Source of the DNA: an uncultured Anaerolineae bacterium
GTDB taxonomy: Bacteria > Chloroflexota > Anaerolineae > Anaerolineales > UBA4823
Reading direction: 5' to 3'
DNA length: 10,631 nt
Assembly: GCA_937129505.1 (NCBI GenBank)
Contig: CAKZNJ010000104.1
Location: 1 to 10,631 of the forward strand
Part shown: piece after piece, positions 1 through 6,491 of the stretch
Position numbering within the stretch: the first letter of the stretch is position 1
Layout: each line of letters opens with the position of its first letter
Position numbers and translations under genes: made by a program
The notes under the pieces: generated by a model
The model's input: the letters and a program-made list of their open reading frames with translations, nothing else
Databases searched by the model: none
Told to the model about the DNA's origin: nothing

Positions 1-1
1 C

Positions 2-877
2 CAGCTATTAACTCCCCCAACGCCCTCGGTAGCCGACAATCCCACCCAAGATAATAGCCTATCCTGTGAACATACCCACTTTGGAGAGGCCTGGACAGGA
101 GGCGGAATTGCTGGTTTAGTGGTTCATACCCCCTCCGGCAATCTAGGCGGCGCTTTGTTTGGAAAGACTAGCGGAATAGGTTACGGCGTTTATGGTGAGC
201 AAGCGGTAAGCGTAGCTACAGCAGGAGCAGGAGTTCTGGGCATCAGCAATTCCGGGGATGGGTATGGAGGATATTTTTCCAACAATAACAATTTTGGCCT
301 AAGCGTTGAAGGAGATGACACTTCTTATAATGACAATAAAGGTGACATCTGGCTGAGAGGCGATCGTGGCGAAATACTTGCGGAAGGGGTCGTTGATTTT
401 TACAGCAATTCCAACTTCTATTTAGATTTAGACAGAAATAACGATGAATCCAATGCTTGTTTTAGAGTCTATAATAGTTACGGCGTGATCGTTAGCGTGA
501 CCTGCGAGAACGGAACGAAGAGCGCAGTTTTGCAAACCAAAGGCCATGGTTCCCGTGCTGTCTATGTCATCGAGAGCCCCGAAGTCTGGCTGCAGGATTT
601 TGGCACGGCAACGCTGAGCAATGGGCAGGCTACGGTGACCTTCGAGCCCATCTTCGCTCAAACCATCAACTCCCAAATGGATTACCACGTCCAATTGACC
701 GCTCTCTGCCAGGAGCCGCTCATCTTATATGTGAGTGCCAAAACGCCGGTTGGCTTTACAGTCAAGGGTGTCGGATTGGATGGCGCCCCTTCGAGCTGTA
801 GTTTTGATTACACCATTACTGCCAAGCGCCTCGGTGTGGAGGAGCTACGGCTTGAACAAGTATTGAGTGAAAAATAG
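2..877 (+). CDS. secreted surface-type protein, C-terminal 291 residues (5' end outside window)
   Basis: The reading frame is open from base 2 to the TAG at 875-877, so the gene begins left of the window; the GTG at 119 is internal. The first ~100 visible residues are Gly/Asn/Ser-rich and contain short recurring units (GYGVYG at 60-65, GVLGIS at 77-82, GYGGYFSN at 87-94), like the repetitive stalks of surface or fibre-like proteins. The last ~110 residues form a different, compact beta-rich unit (VWLQDFGTA at 195-203, then IFAQTI, YVSAKTPVGF and FDYTITAKR). I recall this unit at the C-terminus of many large secreted repeat proteins from Chloroflexota and other environmental bacteria, but I have no firm family name for it. 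Five cysteines are visible. The next gene starts 10 bases after the stop and its ribosome binding site overlaps that stop, so the two are probably co-transcribed. Function unknown; a role at the cell surface is inferred. Confidence 0.75.
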   Translation, partial: QLLTPPTPSVADNPTQDNSLSCEHTHFGEAWTGGGIAGLVVHTPSGNLGGALFGKTSGIGYGVYGEQAVSVATAGAGVLGISNSGDGYGGYFSNNNNFGLSVEGDDTSYNDNKGDIWLRGDRGEILAEGVVDFYSNSNFYLDLDRNNDESNACFRVYNSYGVIVSVTCENGTKSAVLQTKGHGSRAVYVIESPEVWLQDFGTATLSNGQATVTFEPIFAQTINSQMDYHVQLTALCQEPLILYVSAKTPVGFTVKGVGLDGAPSSCSFDYTITAKRLGVEELRLEQVLSEK

Positions 878-882
878 GAGGG
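876..882 (+). promoter_or_regulatory. ribosome binding site overlapping upstream stop codon
   Basis: AGGAGGG lies five bases before the ATG at 888 and includes the last two bases of the preceding TAG stop. It favours ATG 888 over the in-frame GTG at 867, which would sit inside the upstream gene without a comparable site. The overlap suggests translational coupling. Confidence 0.7.
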
Positions 883-887
883 CAGGG

Positions 888-1163
888 ATGAGACATCACA
901 CCTTCATTCTCATTGCTTTCGTCATCTTTGTGGGATTGGGTGTCGGGGTTTTCGGTCCATCCTTGCTGCCTCTGAGCGATCCTGCCGCCCTCGCCGCTAA
1001 CAACTCACCCCAAAAGGTCTACCATCTTTCCGGCGCTGTTTGGCAAGTACAAGGTGTTTCCGTTGGCGAAGGCTACCAACTGATCACCCTGCCGCTAGGT
1101 CCAACCGGCACTGGTACACAATGCTGTTGTAGTTATTTGCCCTGTATCCTGAAAAAGCCATAA
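888..1163 (+). CDS. small secreted Cys-rich protein, 91 aa
   Basis: Start chosen at ATG 888 because of the strong ribosome binding site just upstream. The N-terminus (two His and one Arg, then hydrophobic residues about 6-30) looks like a signal peptide or a single membrane anchor, with a possible cleavage after the ALAA at 35-38. The middle (VYHLSGAVWQVQGVSVGEGY) looks beta-forming and Gly-rich. The end is unusual: a PTGTGT stretch at 72-77, then QCCCSYLPC at 78-86 with three consecutive cysteines plus a fourth, then a basic ILKKP terminus. The Cys cluster could bind metal, form disulfides or carry a thiol modification; none of these is shown. It follows the surface-protein gene by 10 bases and is followed by a hairpin terminator, so it is the last gene of that unit and may serve its neighbour. 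I do not recognise a family. Confidence 0.65.
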   Translation: MRHHTFILIAFVIFVGLGVGVFGPSLLPLSDPAALAANNSPQKVYHLSGAVWQVQGVSVGEGYQLITLPLGPTGTGTQCCCSYLPCILKKP

Positions 1164-1174
1164 CTGACTAGCTA

Positions 1175-1222
1175 ACGAGGGGTGCTCATGAACACCCCTC
1201 GTACCTTCTTGGGTCGCTTTTT
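1175..1222 (+). terminator. hairpin terminator after the two-gene unit
   Basis: A perfect 10-bp stem (ACGAGGGGTG at 1175-1184 with CACCCCTCGT at 1193-1202) encloses an 8-base loop. The following bases are only partly T-rich, with TTCTT at 1206-1210 and five T at 1218-1222, so it is not a textbook intrinsic terminator. Its place 12 bases after the stop of the small Cys-rich gene fits termination. Confidence 0.6.
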
Positions 1223-1303
1223 CATCGAAACAACCCACTCTACGGATTGTGCGTTGTTTTACGCTCAAGGGAGCATTTCTCTTATCGCCAGGTTAGGGAA
1301 ACA

Positions 1304-2941
1304 ATGAAGCTTGACAGACTGTCTCATGGACTCTATCTAGCACTGTTGTTCCTTCCGTTGACAACGATGCTTTGCTCTCTATTGAACAGCGCTGCCCCGC
1401 TTCCGTCGCTTGCGTTGCCACAATCAGAATCGGTCACACCAAGTCTTCAAACCAGTCCAGAACAGAATTTCACCCTTGAACCACTACCCACCGGCACTTC
1501 CTCCTCGGGGACGGTGGATAAAAAGGTGTATTACGTTGCTCCCTTCGGGGATGACACCAATGCGGGGAGCCTCGATAAGCCGTGGCGGACGATTCAAAAG
1601 GCAGCCGATAGCCTTGTAGCCGGCGAGAGTGTTTACATTCGGGAAGGTACTTATCCAGAACGCGTCCGTCCCAAAAATTCGGGGAAGGCGGGAGAAGAGA
1701 TCGTATATATGGCATTCCCTGGCGAGAGAGTGGTCATTGATGGTCGAAATATCCATTTGCCGGACGATCTGGTAGGATTGTTCGAAATAGCCCATCAAAA
1801 ACACCTTCGTGTAAGCGGCTTACACGTGATCAATAGTGGTCCCTACCCCGATAATGCCGCCATTTTGGTCATCAATTCTGAGCATATCACCTTAGAAAAC
1901 AACACGACTTTCAATAGCGCTTCTTCCGGGATTGGGGTATGGAACAGCCACGAGATCGTGATTGCCGGCAATACGATTGAGCAGGCTGGCGTAAGCGGCG
2001 GTCAAGAGTGTATTACCGTTGCCACAACCAGCGGCTTTGAAGTGCGAGATAACCTCATTGTAGATTGTCAGAAAGAAGGGATTGATGCCAAAGATGGTTC
2101 ATCCCATGGAATCATTGTCCACAATGTCGTCGCCCATCCCCTAAAAGTGGGCATCTACGTGGATGCTTGGGATAAACCAACGCAGGATATTACGGTCTCA
2201 CGGAATACCGTTTTTGATTCGGTAGAGAGCAGCGGTTTCGCCATTGCCTCTGAAATGGGCGGCCTACTCAGCAATATTCGACTCGAGAACAACGTCACCT
2301 ACCACAACCACACTTATGGAATAGAGGTCTCTGCCTGTTGCTCAGGTGATCATCCGATGGATGGAATTGTAATCGTGAATAATACGCTTTACCAAAACGG
2401 GATAGGTTGGGGCGGAGGAATCATCCAAGATAACGCTCAAGCACAGCAGGTGATCATCCGCAATAATATCCTCAGCCAGAACCTCACTTTTCAGATTGCT
2501 GTCGCCGCTGACGTGCCAGAGGATTCTGTTCAAGTAGATCACAACTTGATCGATGGATTTCGCGGCTACGAGGATGAAGTCTATGGAGAGGATTATCTTG
2601 AAGGAGAAGCGGGTTTTCTGAACCCAACTGCGCTTGATTTTCATCTTTCTCCCACCTCCCCCGCAATCGATCAAGGGTCACCCTTCCAGGCTCCCACCAC
2701 CGATTTCGATGGCGACCTGCGCCCGTTCGGCAGCGGCTATGACATCGGCGCAGATGAATGGCATAAGGCGATTTACCTGCCTCTGATTAGCAGCGAGCTG
2801 GAGACTTGCCCTATATCGCTTTGCCAAGGGAGTAGGGGAGTCGTGTCAGCCATCAACTCTGATGTTTTGGGGAGGTGTAACGTCGTAAAATGGCTATTCA
2901 AACATTTATACGACTTGTATTGGAGGGAAGATTTTTTATAA
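1304..2941 (+). CDS. secreted right-handed beta-helix protein (pectate-lyase-like fold), 545 aa
   Basis: Start set at ATG 1304, which gives a signal-peptide-like N-terminus (KLDR, hydrophobic about 9-29) and has a modest AGGGAA before it; a TTG at 1247 in the same frame would add 19 polar residues before the signal. After a Ser/Pro/Thr-rich linker (about 31-70), YYVAPFGDDTNAGS (76-89) and KPWRTIQKAADSL (92-104) are typical of the DUF1565 / parallel beta-helix entry. Repeated coils follow, with Asn-rich turns (ENNTT, AGNTIE, RDNLIV, SRNTVF, ENNVTY, NNTLY, RNNIL). SPAIDQGSP (452-460) and DFDGDLRP...DIGADE (468-485) match the conserved end of such proteins, often annotated as choice-of-anchor Q. 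IYLPLI (490-495) comes next. Members bind or cleave polysaccharides; no catalytic residues can be assigned, so an enzymatic role is unproven. The last ~48 residues after YLPLISS are atypical and may reflect a frameshift or loss of the original stop. Confidence 0.82.
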   Translation: MKLDRLSHGLYLALLFLPLTTMLCSLLNSAAPLPSLALPQSESVTPSLQTSPEQNFTLEPLPTGTSSSGTVDKKVYYVAPFGDDTNAGSLDKPWRTIQKAADSLVAGESVYIREGTYPERVRPKNSGKAGEEIVYMAFPGERVVIDGRNIHLPDDLVGLFEIAHQKHLRVSGLHVINSGPYPDNAAILVINSEHITLENNTTFNSASSGIGVWNSHEIVIAGNTIEQAGVSGGQECITVATTSGFEVRDNLIVDCQKEGIDAKDGSSHGIIVHNVVAHPLKVGIYVDAWDKPTQDITVSRNTVFDSVESSGFAIASEMGGLLSNIRLENNVTYHNHTYGIEVSACCSGDHPMDGIVIVNNTLYQNGIGWGGGIIQDNAQAQQVIIRNNILSQNLTFQIAVAADVPEDSVQVDHNLIDGFRGYEDEVYGEDYLEGEAGFLNPTALDFHLSPTSPAIDQGSPFQAPTTDFDGDLRPFGSGYDIGADEWHKAIYLPLISSELETCPISLCQGSRGVVSAINSDVLGRCNVVKWLFKHLYDLYWREDFL

Positions 2942-3052
2942 ACTCATTTGACAAAAACCTGCGCTCTAGACTGCAAAACAAAATAAGTGTGACCCACTTT
3001 CCAGCGTCCATATTTTGCCGAGTCGGTTGGAAGGAATCGCATGAACCAAGCC

Positions 3053-3070
3053 CCAATGACGTGTCATTGG
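3053..3070. repeat. 18-bp palindrome, 8-bp arms
   Basis: CCAATGAC, two bases (GT), GTCATTGG: perfect arms. It has the size of a dimeric regulator site, but it lies over 600 bases before pheA inside a repeat island, so it may simply be part of a repeat. No T-run follows it. Confidence 0.45.
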
Positions 3071-3175
3071 AGAACACGATTTACCACCCCATCTCATCGC
3101 AAACGAGCGCCAGCATCCCCCTCCCTGTCATTTCGAGACTCTCTCATGACGCGGGAGCGTCACTTGATGCGGTCA

Positions 3176-3208
3176 TGACATGAATACCGCGCAGCTTCCA
3201 AGCAGGCA
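3176..3208 (+). repeat. 33-bp direct repeat, copy 1
   Basis: By my alignment it matches 3344-3376 at 29 of 33 positions; both contain CAGCTTCC and AGCAGGCA. In this copy the outer bases form a 7-bp inverted pair (ATGACAT at 3175-3181 and ATGTCAT at 3210-3216), which would close a 42-base unit. Confidence 0.7.
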
Positions 3209-3257
3209 TATGTCATCAGTATCCAGCAGGAAGATCACTCGCCTACTTGACCTGTAC

Positions 3258-3341
3258 CCCTCACCCCCAGCCCCTCTCCCACGGAAAGGGAAAGGGGGGC
3301 AAGCTCCCTTCCCCCATAGGGGGAAGGGCAGGGGATGAGGG
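3258..3341. repeat. nested inverted repeat (three-way-junction type), 84 bp
   Basis: Outer arms 3258-3273 and 3326-3341 pair at 14 of 16 positions. Inside are two smaller hairpins: 3271-3280 with 3288-3297 (9 of 10 pairs, 7-base loop) and a perfect 10-bp stem CCCTTCCCCC (3306-3315) with GGGGGAAGGG (3319-3328) around a 3-base loop. The arms of the inner stems overlap the outer arms by a few bases, so not all pairs can form together. The C/G-strand asymmetry (CCCCTCACCCCC...) is typical of interspersed palindromic repeats that I recall from many bacterial genomes. A REP/MITE-like non-autonomous element is the likely class. Confidence 0.65.
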
Positions 3342-3343
3342 AA

Positions 3344-3376
3344 TGACATAAATTCCGCTCAGCTTCCGAGCAGGCA
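3344..3376 (+). repeat. 33-bp direct repeat, copy 2
   Basis: Second copy of the unit at 3176-3208, with four mismatches, beginning three bases after the nested inverted repeat ends. It lacks the 7-bp terminal inverted pair seen around copy 1. Confidence 0.7.
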
Positions 3377-3467
3377 AGTTCGGCTCGGCTTGGATTTTGT
3401 ATTTCTCTACCCCCTCGAACAATGATGTCATGAGTAGGAGCGCCAGCGATTAAAGATACCTCACTCC

Positions 3468-3550
3468 GTTCGAAATAACACGGAGAAACCTCATTCGACA
3501 GGAGGTGGGTGGCAGCGTTCAATATAACACCCTAGAAACGGCGTTCGACA
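3468..3550. repeat. degenerate tandem repeat, two units (3468-3500 and 3517-3550)
   Basis: Unit 1 (33 bases) and unit 2 (34 bases) both run from GTTC, through ATAACAC and AGAAAC, to TTCGACA; about three quarters of positions match with one 1-base insertion, and the units start 49 bases apart. Read on the minus strand, unit 1 and its flank give TTATTTCGAACGGAGTGAGG, close to a dispersed repeat common in environmental genomes whose chance translation reads FERSEVS. Confidence 0.55.
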
Positions 3551-3621
3551 CGACGGTCAACGAACGATTACAATGTCATAGAATCGTTACAGTTCATCCA
3601 ACCTTTTCGGTTAGGGTCTTT

Positions 3622-3627
3622 TATAAT
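3622..3627 (+). promoter_or_regulatory. candidate -10 element for pheA
   Basis: A perfect TATAAT lies 45 bases before the pheA start. At normal spacing no good TTGACA-like -35 is seen (bases around 3598-3605 read CCAACCTT), so the call rests on the -10 alone and on position. Confidence 0.35.
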
Positions 3628-3654
3628 TGGGGTATTGAGAATCCGCTTGCGAAT

Positions 3655-3661
3655 AAAGGAG
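3655..3661 (+). promoter_or_regulatory. ribosome binding site of pheA
   Basis: AAAGGAG ends 10 bases before ATG 3672. The nearer ATG at 3662 is in another frame, so the site supports 3672, where the protein starts directly with the family-typical KVAYQGAPGAYSE. Confidence 0.65.
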
Positions 3662-3671
3662 ATGAACTTCG

Positions 3672-4508
3672 ATGAAAGTTGCCTATCAAGGCGCCCCTGG
3701 CGCCTACTCAGAAGCAGCCATTTTTGAAATTTTTGGCAAACAGGTGCAAGCAATCCCGTGCGACACCTTTGAAGAAGTTTTTCAAAAAATCGAACAGGGT
3801 GAAGCCCAGCGCGGCATGTTGCCGATCGAAAACTCCGTCACAGGCAGCCTGCACCGCAATTACGATCTGTTGCTCGAACATCAACTGGCTATTGTCGGCG
3901 AATATGCCCTGCGGGTTCGGCATTGCCTGATCGGTTTACCTCAAGCGGAGATAAAGGACATCCGTAAGGTCATCAGCCATCCCCAAGGGATTGCCCAATG
4001 CGAGAAGTACCTGCGCGCTCTCGGCGTCCACACCGAAGCTGTCTATGATACAGCGGGCAGCGTCAAAATCGTCAAAGAAAGCGGCGATCCAAGCCTAGCC
4101 GCCATTGCCTCCAACTGGGCAGCTCAAATCTACGGCATGAAAATCCTGCAAGAAGGGATCGAAGACAACCCGGCCAATTACACCCGCTTTCTGGTCTTAG
4201 CCCAAGAGCCGATCCAACCCGAAGGCGAAGCAAAAACCTCCATTGTATTTACCTTGCGCAACATCCCCGGCGCCCTCTTCAAGGCGCTGAGCGTCTTTGC
4301 CCTGCGAGATATTGACCTGACCAAGATCGAGTCGCGACCGTTGGTTGGGACACCTTGGGAATATCTGTTTTACATTGATTTCCGAGGCTCAATTGGTGAA
4401 GAAAAAGTGAAACATGCTCTCGATAATTTGTCGGAATACGCCTTGAGCCTGCGCATCCTCGGTTCCTATCCCCGCCTCGGGGACGAGAATGTTTTGGACA
4501 AGAAATAA
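3672..4508 (+). CDS. pheA: prephenate dehydratase with ACT domain, 278 aa
   Basis: Converts prephenate to phenylpyruvate with loss of water and CO2, the committed step to phenylalanine, in the cytoplasm. The catalytic region covers residues 1 to about 180: AYQGAPGAYSE (4-14), PIENSVTGSL (51-60), SHPQGIAQC (102-110), DTAGS (126-130) and NYTRF (169-173), whose Thr-Arg-Phe is the classic active-site motif. A regulatory ACT domain follows (about 188-265) with GALFKAL (200-206) and ESRP (220-223), the segments that bind phenylalanine in feedback-inhibited family members. There is no chorismate mutase domain, so it is the monofunctional form, at normal length. A good ribosome binding site supports the start. 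No attenuator peptide or T-box was recognised upstream, so control is most likely at enzyme level through ACT. The cytochrome gene follows after 30 bases. Confidence 0.96.
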   Translation: MKVAYQGAPGAYSEAAIFEIFGKQVQAIPCDTFEEVFQKIEQGEAQRGMLPIENSVTGSLHRNYDLLLEHQLAIVGEYALRVRHCLIGLPQAEIKDIRKVISHPQGIAQCEKYLRALGVHTEAVYDTAGSVKIVKESGDPSLAAIASNWAAQIYGMKILQEGIEDNPANYTRFLVLAQEPIQPEGEAKTSIVFTLRNIPGALFKALSVFALRDIDLTKIESRPLVGTPWEYLFYIDFRGSIGEEKVKHALDNLSEYALSLRILGSYPRLGDENVLDKK

Positions 4509-4538
4509 ACCTCATTCAGGCCACTGAGAGACCATTCC

Positions 4539-6233
4539 ATGCGCCAGTATCTTATAGCCATTTTGATCCTCCTCCTGCTTCCCTATCTAGGCGCTTGTCA
4601 AAGAGGGGATAAGCTCTCTCAACCGAATGGGCAGCAAGCTGAAATCTTCCCTCTAAAGGAAGATTTAAAAAACAAGAAGTTGAGCAAAGCCAGCAATGAA
4701 TGGTTTGCCACGGCAGGGACGTGCTTAGCCTGCCATCAAAACATTGAGGACGCACAGGGAAAGGACGTCTCACCTGCTGAGGGGTGGCGTGCTACAATGA
4801 TGGCGAATTCCGCCCGTGATCCCTATTTTCTCGCCAGTGTGAACTATGAGATAGAGAATTCTCCCCCGTATGAAGCAGCGATTCAGGCAAAATGTGCTAC
4901 CTGTCACACCCCCATGGCTCGCTTTAGCGCAGAGGCTAGAAGCCAAACAGTGTTTCTAAGCGGCGATCAAAGCGTCCTTGCCCCTCAACACCCTGATCAT
5001 TCTCTCGCCATGGACGGCGTATCCTGTACCGTTTGTCATCAAATTCCTGCTGCGCCTCAAAACCTTTCGCCTCAGAACGGCGAGCTAGACATTGACTTAG
5101 CCACCCCTTTCGGTCAAAGGAAACTCTATGGACCCTTCCCAATGTCCCGCCAAAGTATTTCGATGATGGCGGGCGCTTCTGGTTTTGAGCCAGTCGAAAG
5201 CGAGCATATCCGCCACTCTGCTCTGTGCGCAACCTGCCATGAGCTCTATCTAAATTACCTCCAAGCAGATGGATCCCTCAGCCCAGACAATGATACCTTT
5301 GCTGAACAAACCCCCTTCAGTGAATGGTTGGCATCCGACTATGGGGGACAAAAATCATGTCAAGATTGCCACCTCGCTCGGGCTGAGGGAGAAATCCCCA
5401 TTTCTAATCTCACGCTGCAAAACCGTTACAGTGGCGTTTCACTGCACAACTTCGTCGGGGGCAATGCCTATATGCTGAGTCTGTTCAACAACTTCGGTAA
5501 CGATTTGGGTGTAGAAGCAAATACCGCTCACTTTCGCAATGCAATCGATGACACCCTTGGCTTCCTGCAATCTCAAACTGCGACGCTGGAGATAAGAAAT
5601 GCCAGCCTCGAAAACGGTGTTCTAACTTTTGCTCTTTCTATTACCGTTCAAAGCGGCCATAAATTCCCTACGAGCTTCCCCTCCCGACGCGCTTGGCTTC
5701 ATCTCGTCATCACCGATGCCCAAGGTGAGCGAATTTTCGAATCAGGCGGCTACGACGAACAAGGTCAGATTTTGGAAAACGAGAACGATCGCGATCCTAC
5801 CGCCTTTGAACCACATTATGACCGCATCACCTCTCCCCAACAAGTTCAAATCTACGAGGCCATCCTGCACGACATTTTCGGTCGAGTAACAACTACCCAA
5901 TTGCACGCCGCCGGCTATCTGAAAGATAATCGCCTCTTACCTCGGGGCTTTGATAAAGACAAAGTTCCTGATCACATTGCGGTGTACGGAGATGCCCTTA
6001 TCGACTCCGACTTTACTGCCGGCGGGGATACCCTCTCATTTGAAGTCGAAGTCGGGCAAGCGAAAACGCCCCTGCGCATTGAAGCTGAGCTGCTTTATCA
6101 AACCATCGGCTATCGGTGGGCAAAGAATGTCATGACCGGCTCGCATAAACCAGCCCTCAACTTTGCTCGCTATTGGCAAATTTCCCCCCATTTGCCTATT
6201 CCTGTGGTGATGCAATTCGTGACTGTGCCTTGA
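4539..6233 (+). CDS. five-heme c-type cytochrome, predicted lipoprotein, 564 aa
   Basis: The N-terminus is a signal sequence with a lipobox (RQYLIAILILLLLPYLGAC), so Cys20 is the probable lipid-attachment site and the protein should face the outside of the cytoplasmic membrane. Five CXXCH heme-binding motifs lie in the first half: CLACH (62-66), CATCH (119-123), CTVCH (163-167), CATCH (230-234) and CQDCH (274-278). The second half (about 300-564) has no heme motif; it contains SGHKFPTSFPSRRAWLHL (372-389) and a beta-rich stretch, an arrangement I recall from multiheme cytochrome c family proteins of environmental bacteria. Other His residues may serve as distal ligands. A role in extracytoplasmic electron transfer is likely; the partner and substrate are unknown. 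It starts 30 bases after pheA with only a weak GAGAG site and no terminator between, so it could be co-transcribed with pheA. Confidence 0.88.
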   Translation: MRQYLIAILILLLLPYLGACQRGDKLSQPNGQQAEIFPLKEDLKNKKLSKASNEWFATAGTCLACHQNIEDAQGKDVSPAEGWRATMMANSARDPYFLASVNYEIENSPPYEAAIQAKCATCHTPMARFSAEARSQTVFLSGDQSVLAPQHPDHSLAMDGVSCTVCHQIPAAPQNLSPQNGELDIDLATPFGQRKLYGPFPMSRQSISMMAGASGFEPVESEHIRHSALCATCHELYLNYLQADGSLSPDNDTFAEQTPFSEWLASDYGGQKSCQDCHLARAEGEIPISNLTLQNRYSGVSLHNFVGGNAYMLSLFNNFGNDLGVEANTAHFRNAIDDTLGFLQSQTATLEIRNASLENGVLTFALSITVQSGHKFPTSFPSRRAWLHLVITDAQGERIFESGGYDEQGQILENENDRDPTAFEPHYDRITSPQQVQIYEAILHDIFGRVTTTQLHAAGYLKDNRLLPRGFDKDKVPDHIAVYGDALIDSDFTAGGDTLSFEVEVGQAKTPLRIEAELLYQTIGYRWAKNVMTGSHKPALNFARYWQISPHLPIPVVMQFVTVP

Positions 6234-6491
6234 CATGGAGATTCAAGAACTTGGACGTATTGACCAATAAGCCCTTTTAGAAAAATAAACAGCAATCAAG
6301 CTCACCTAACCAAAACCGATGACAGCTTAGAGTCCCATTTTGCACACAATAACACCTGCAGAGCCATAACTTAGGGTAAAATTTAACTATCCCAACTGTC
6401 AAAGTAGTGCTATTGCTCGCTCCCTTATCCTTGCAACGATCCACTACTGTTCCTGACCATTGGGTATATCTTAATCACAGGACTGAGGAGT
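6234..6491. other. intergenic region before the sensor gene
   Basis: 258 bases. No clear terminator for the cytochrome gene is visible; CTTGA/TCAAG at 6229-6247 is only a weak stem. AT-rich patches such as TAAAAT at 6377-6382 could be a -10, but none has a matching -35 at normal spacing. No small gene or RNA recognised. Confidence 0.4.

Larger units (their letters stand above)
2942..3671. other. repeat-rich intergenic region without convincing gene
   Basis: About 730 bases between the beta-helix gene and pheA. The reading frames here (for example plus 2890-3183 and minus 3235-3522) lack a credible start site and recognisable domains, and their sequences match what interspersed repeats encode by accident. 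The region holds an 8-bp-arm palindrome, a small 6-bp hairpin (TGACGC/GCGTCA, 3147-3162), two 33-bp direct repeats, a nested inverted repeat, a degenerate tandem repeat, and the probable pheA promoter near its right end. No clear terminator for the beta-helix gene was found directly after its stop. Confidence 0.7.

Noticed and set aside
119..121. GTG as start of the first gene
   Set aside because: The same frame is open to the left edge with continuous plausible protein sequence, so the gene is cut by the window.
428..694. Minus-strand frame inside the first gene
   Set aside because: Shadow of the plus-strand coding sequence; no domain or start signal.
1247..1249. TTG as start of the beta-helix gene
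   Set aside because: It would place 19 polar residues before a signal peptide; ATG 1304 gives a normal exported N-terminus.
2890..3183. Plus-strand 97-codon open frame overlapping the end of the beta-helix gene
   Set aside because: No ribosome binding site, no domain or signal features, and it runs through the palindromes of the repeat island; likely chance.
3235..3522. Minus-strand 95-codon open frame
   Set aside because: Its sequence (FERSEVS..., CPSPYGGREL..., LSVGEGLGVRG) is what interspersed palindromic repeats encode by accident in many genomes.
3555..3671. Possible T-box or leader-peptide attenuator before pheA
   Set aside because: No T-box sequence, no Phe-rich short frame and only a 4-bp stem (AACC/GGTT, 3600-3613) were seen.
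6230..6235. Perfect TTGACA as a -35 element after the cytochrome gene
   Set aside because: No TATAAT-like -10 at 16-18 bases and it overlaps the stop codon; probably coincidence.
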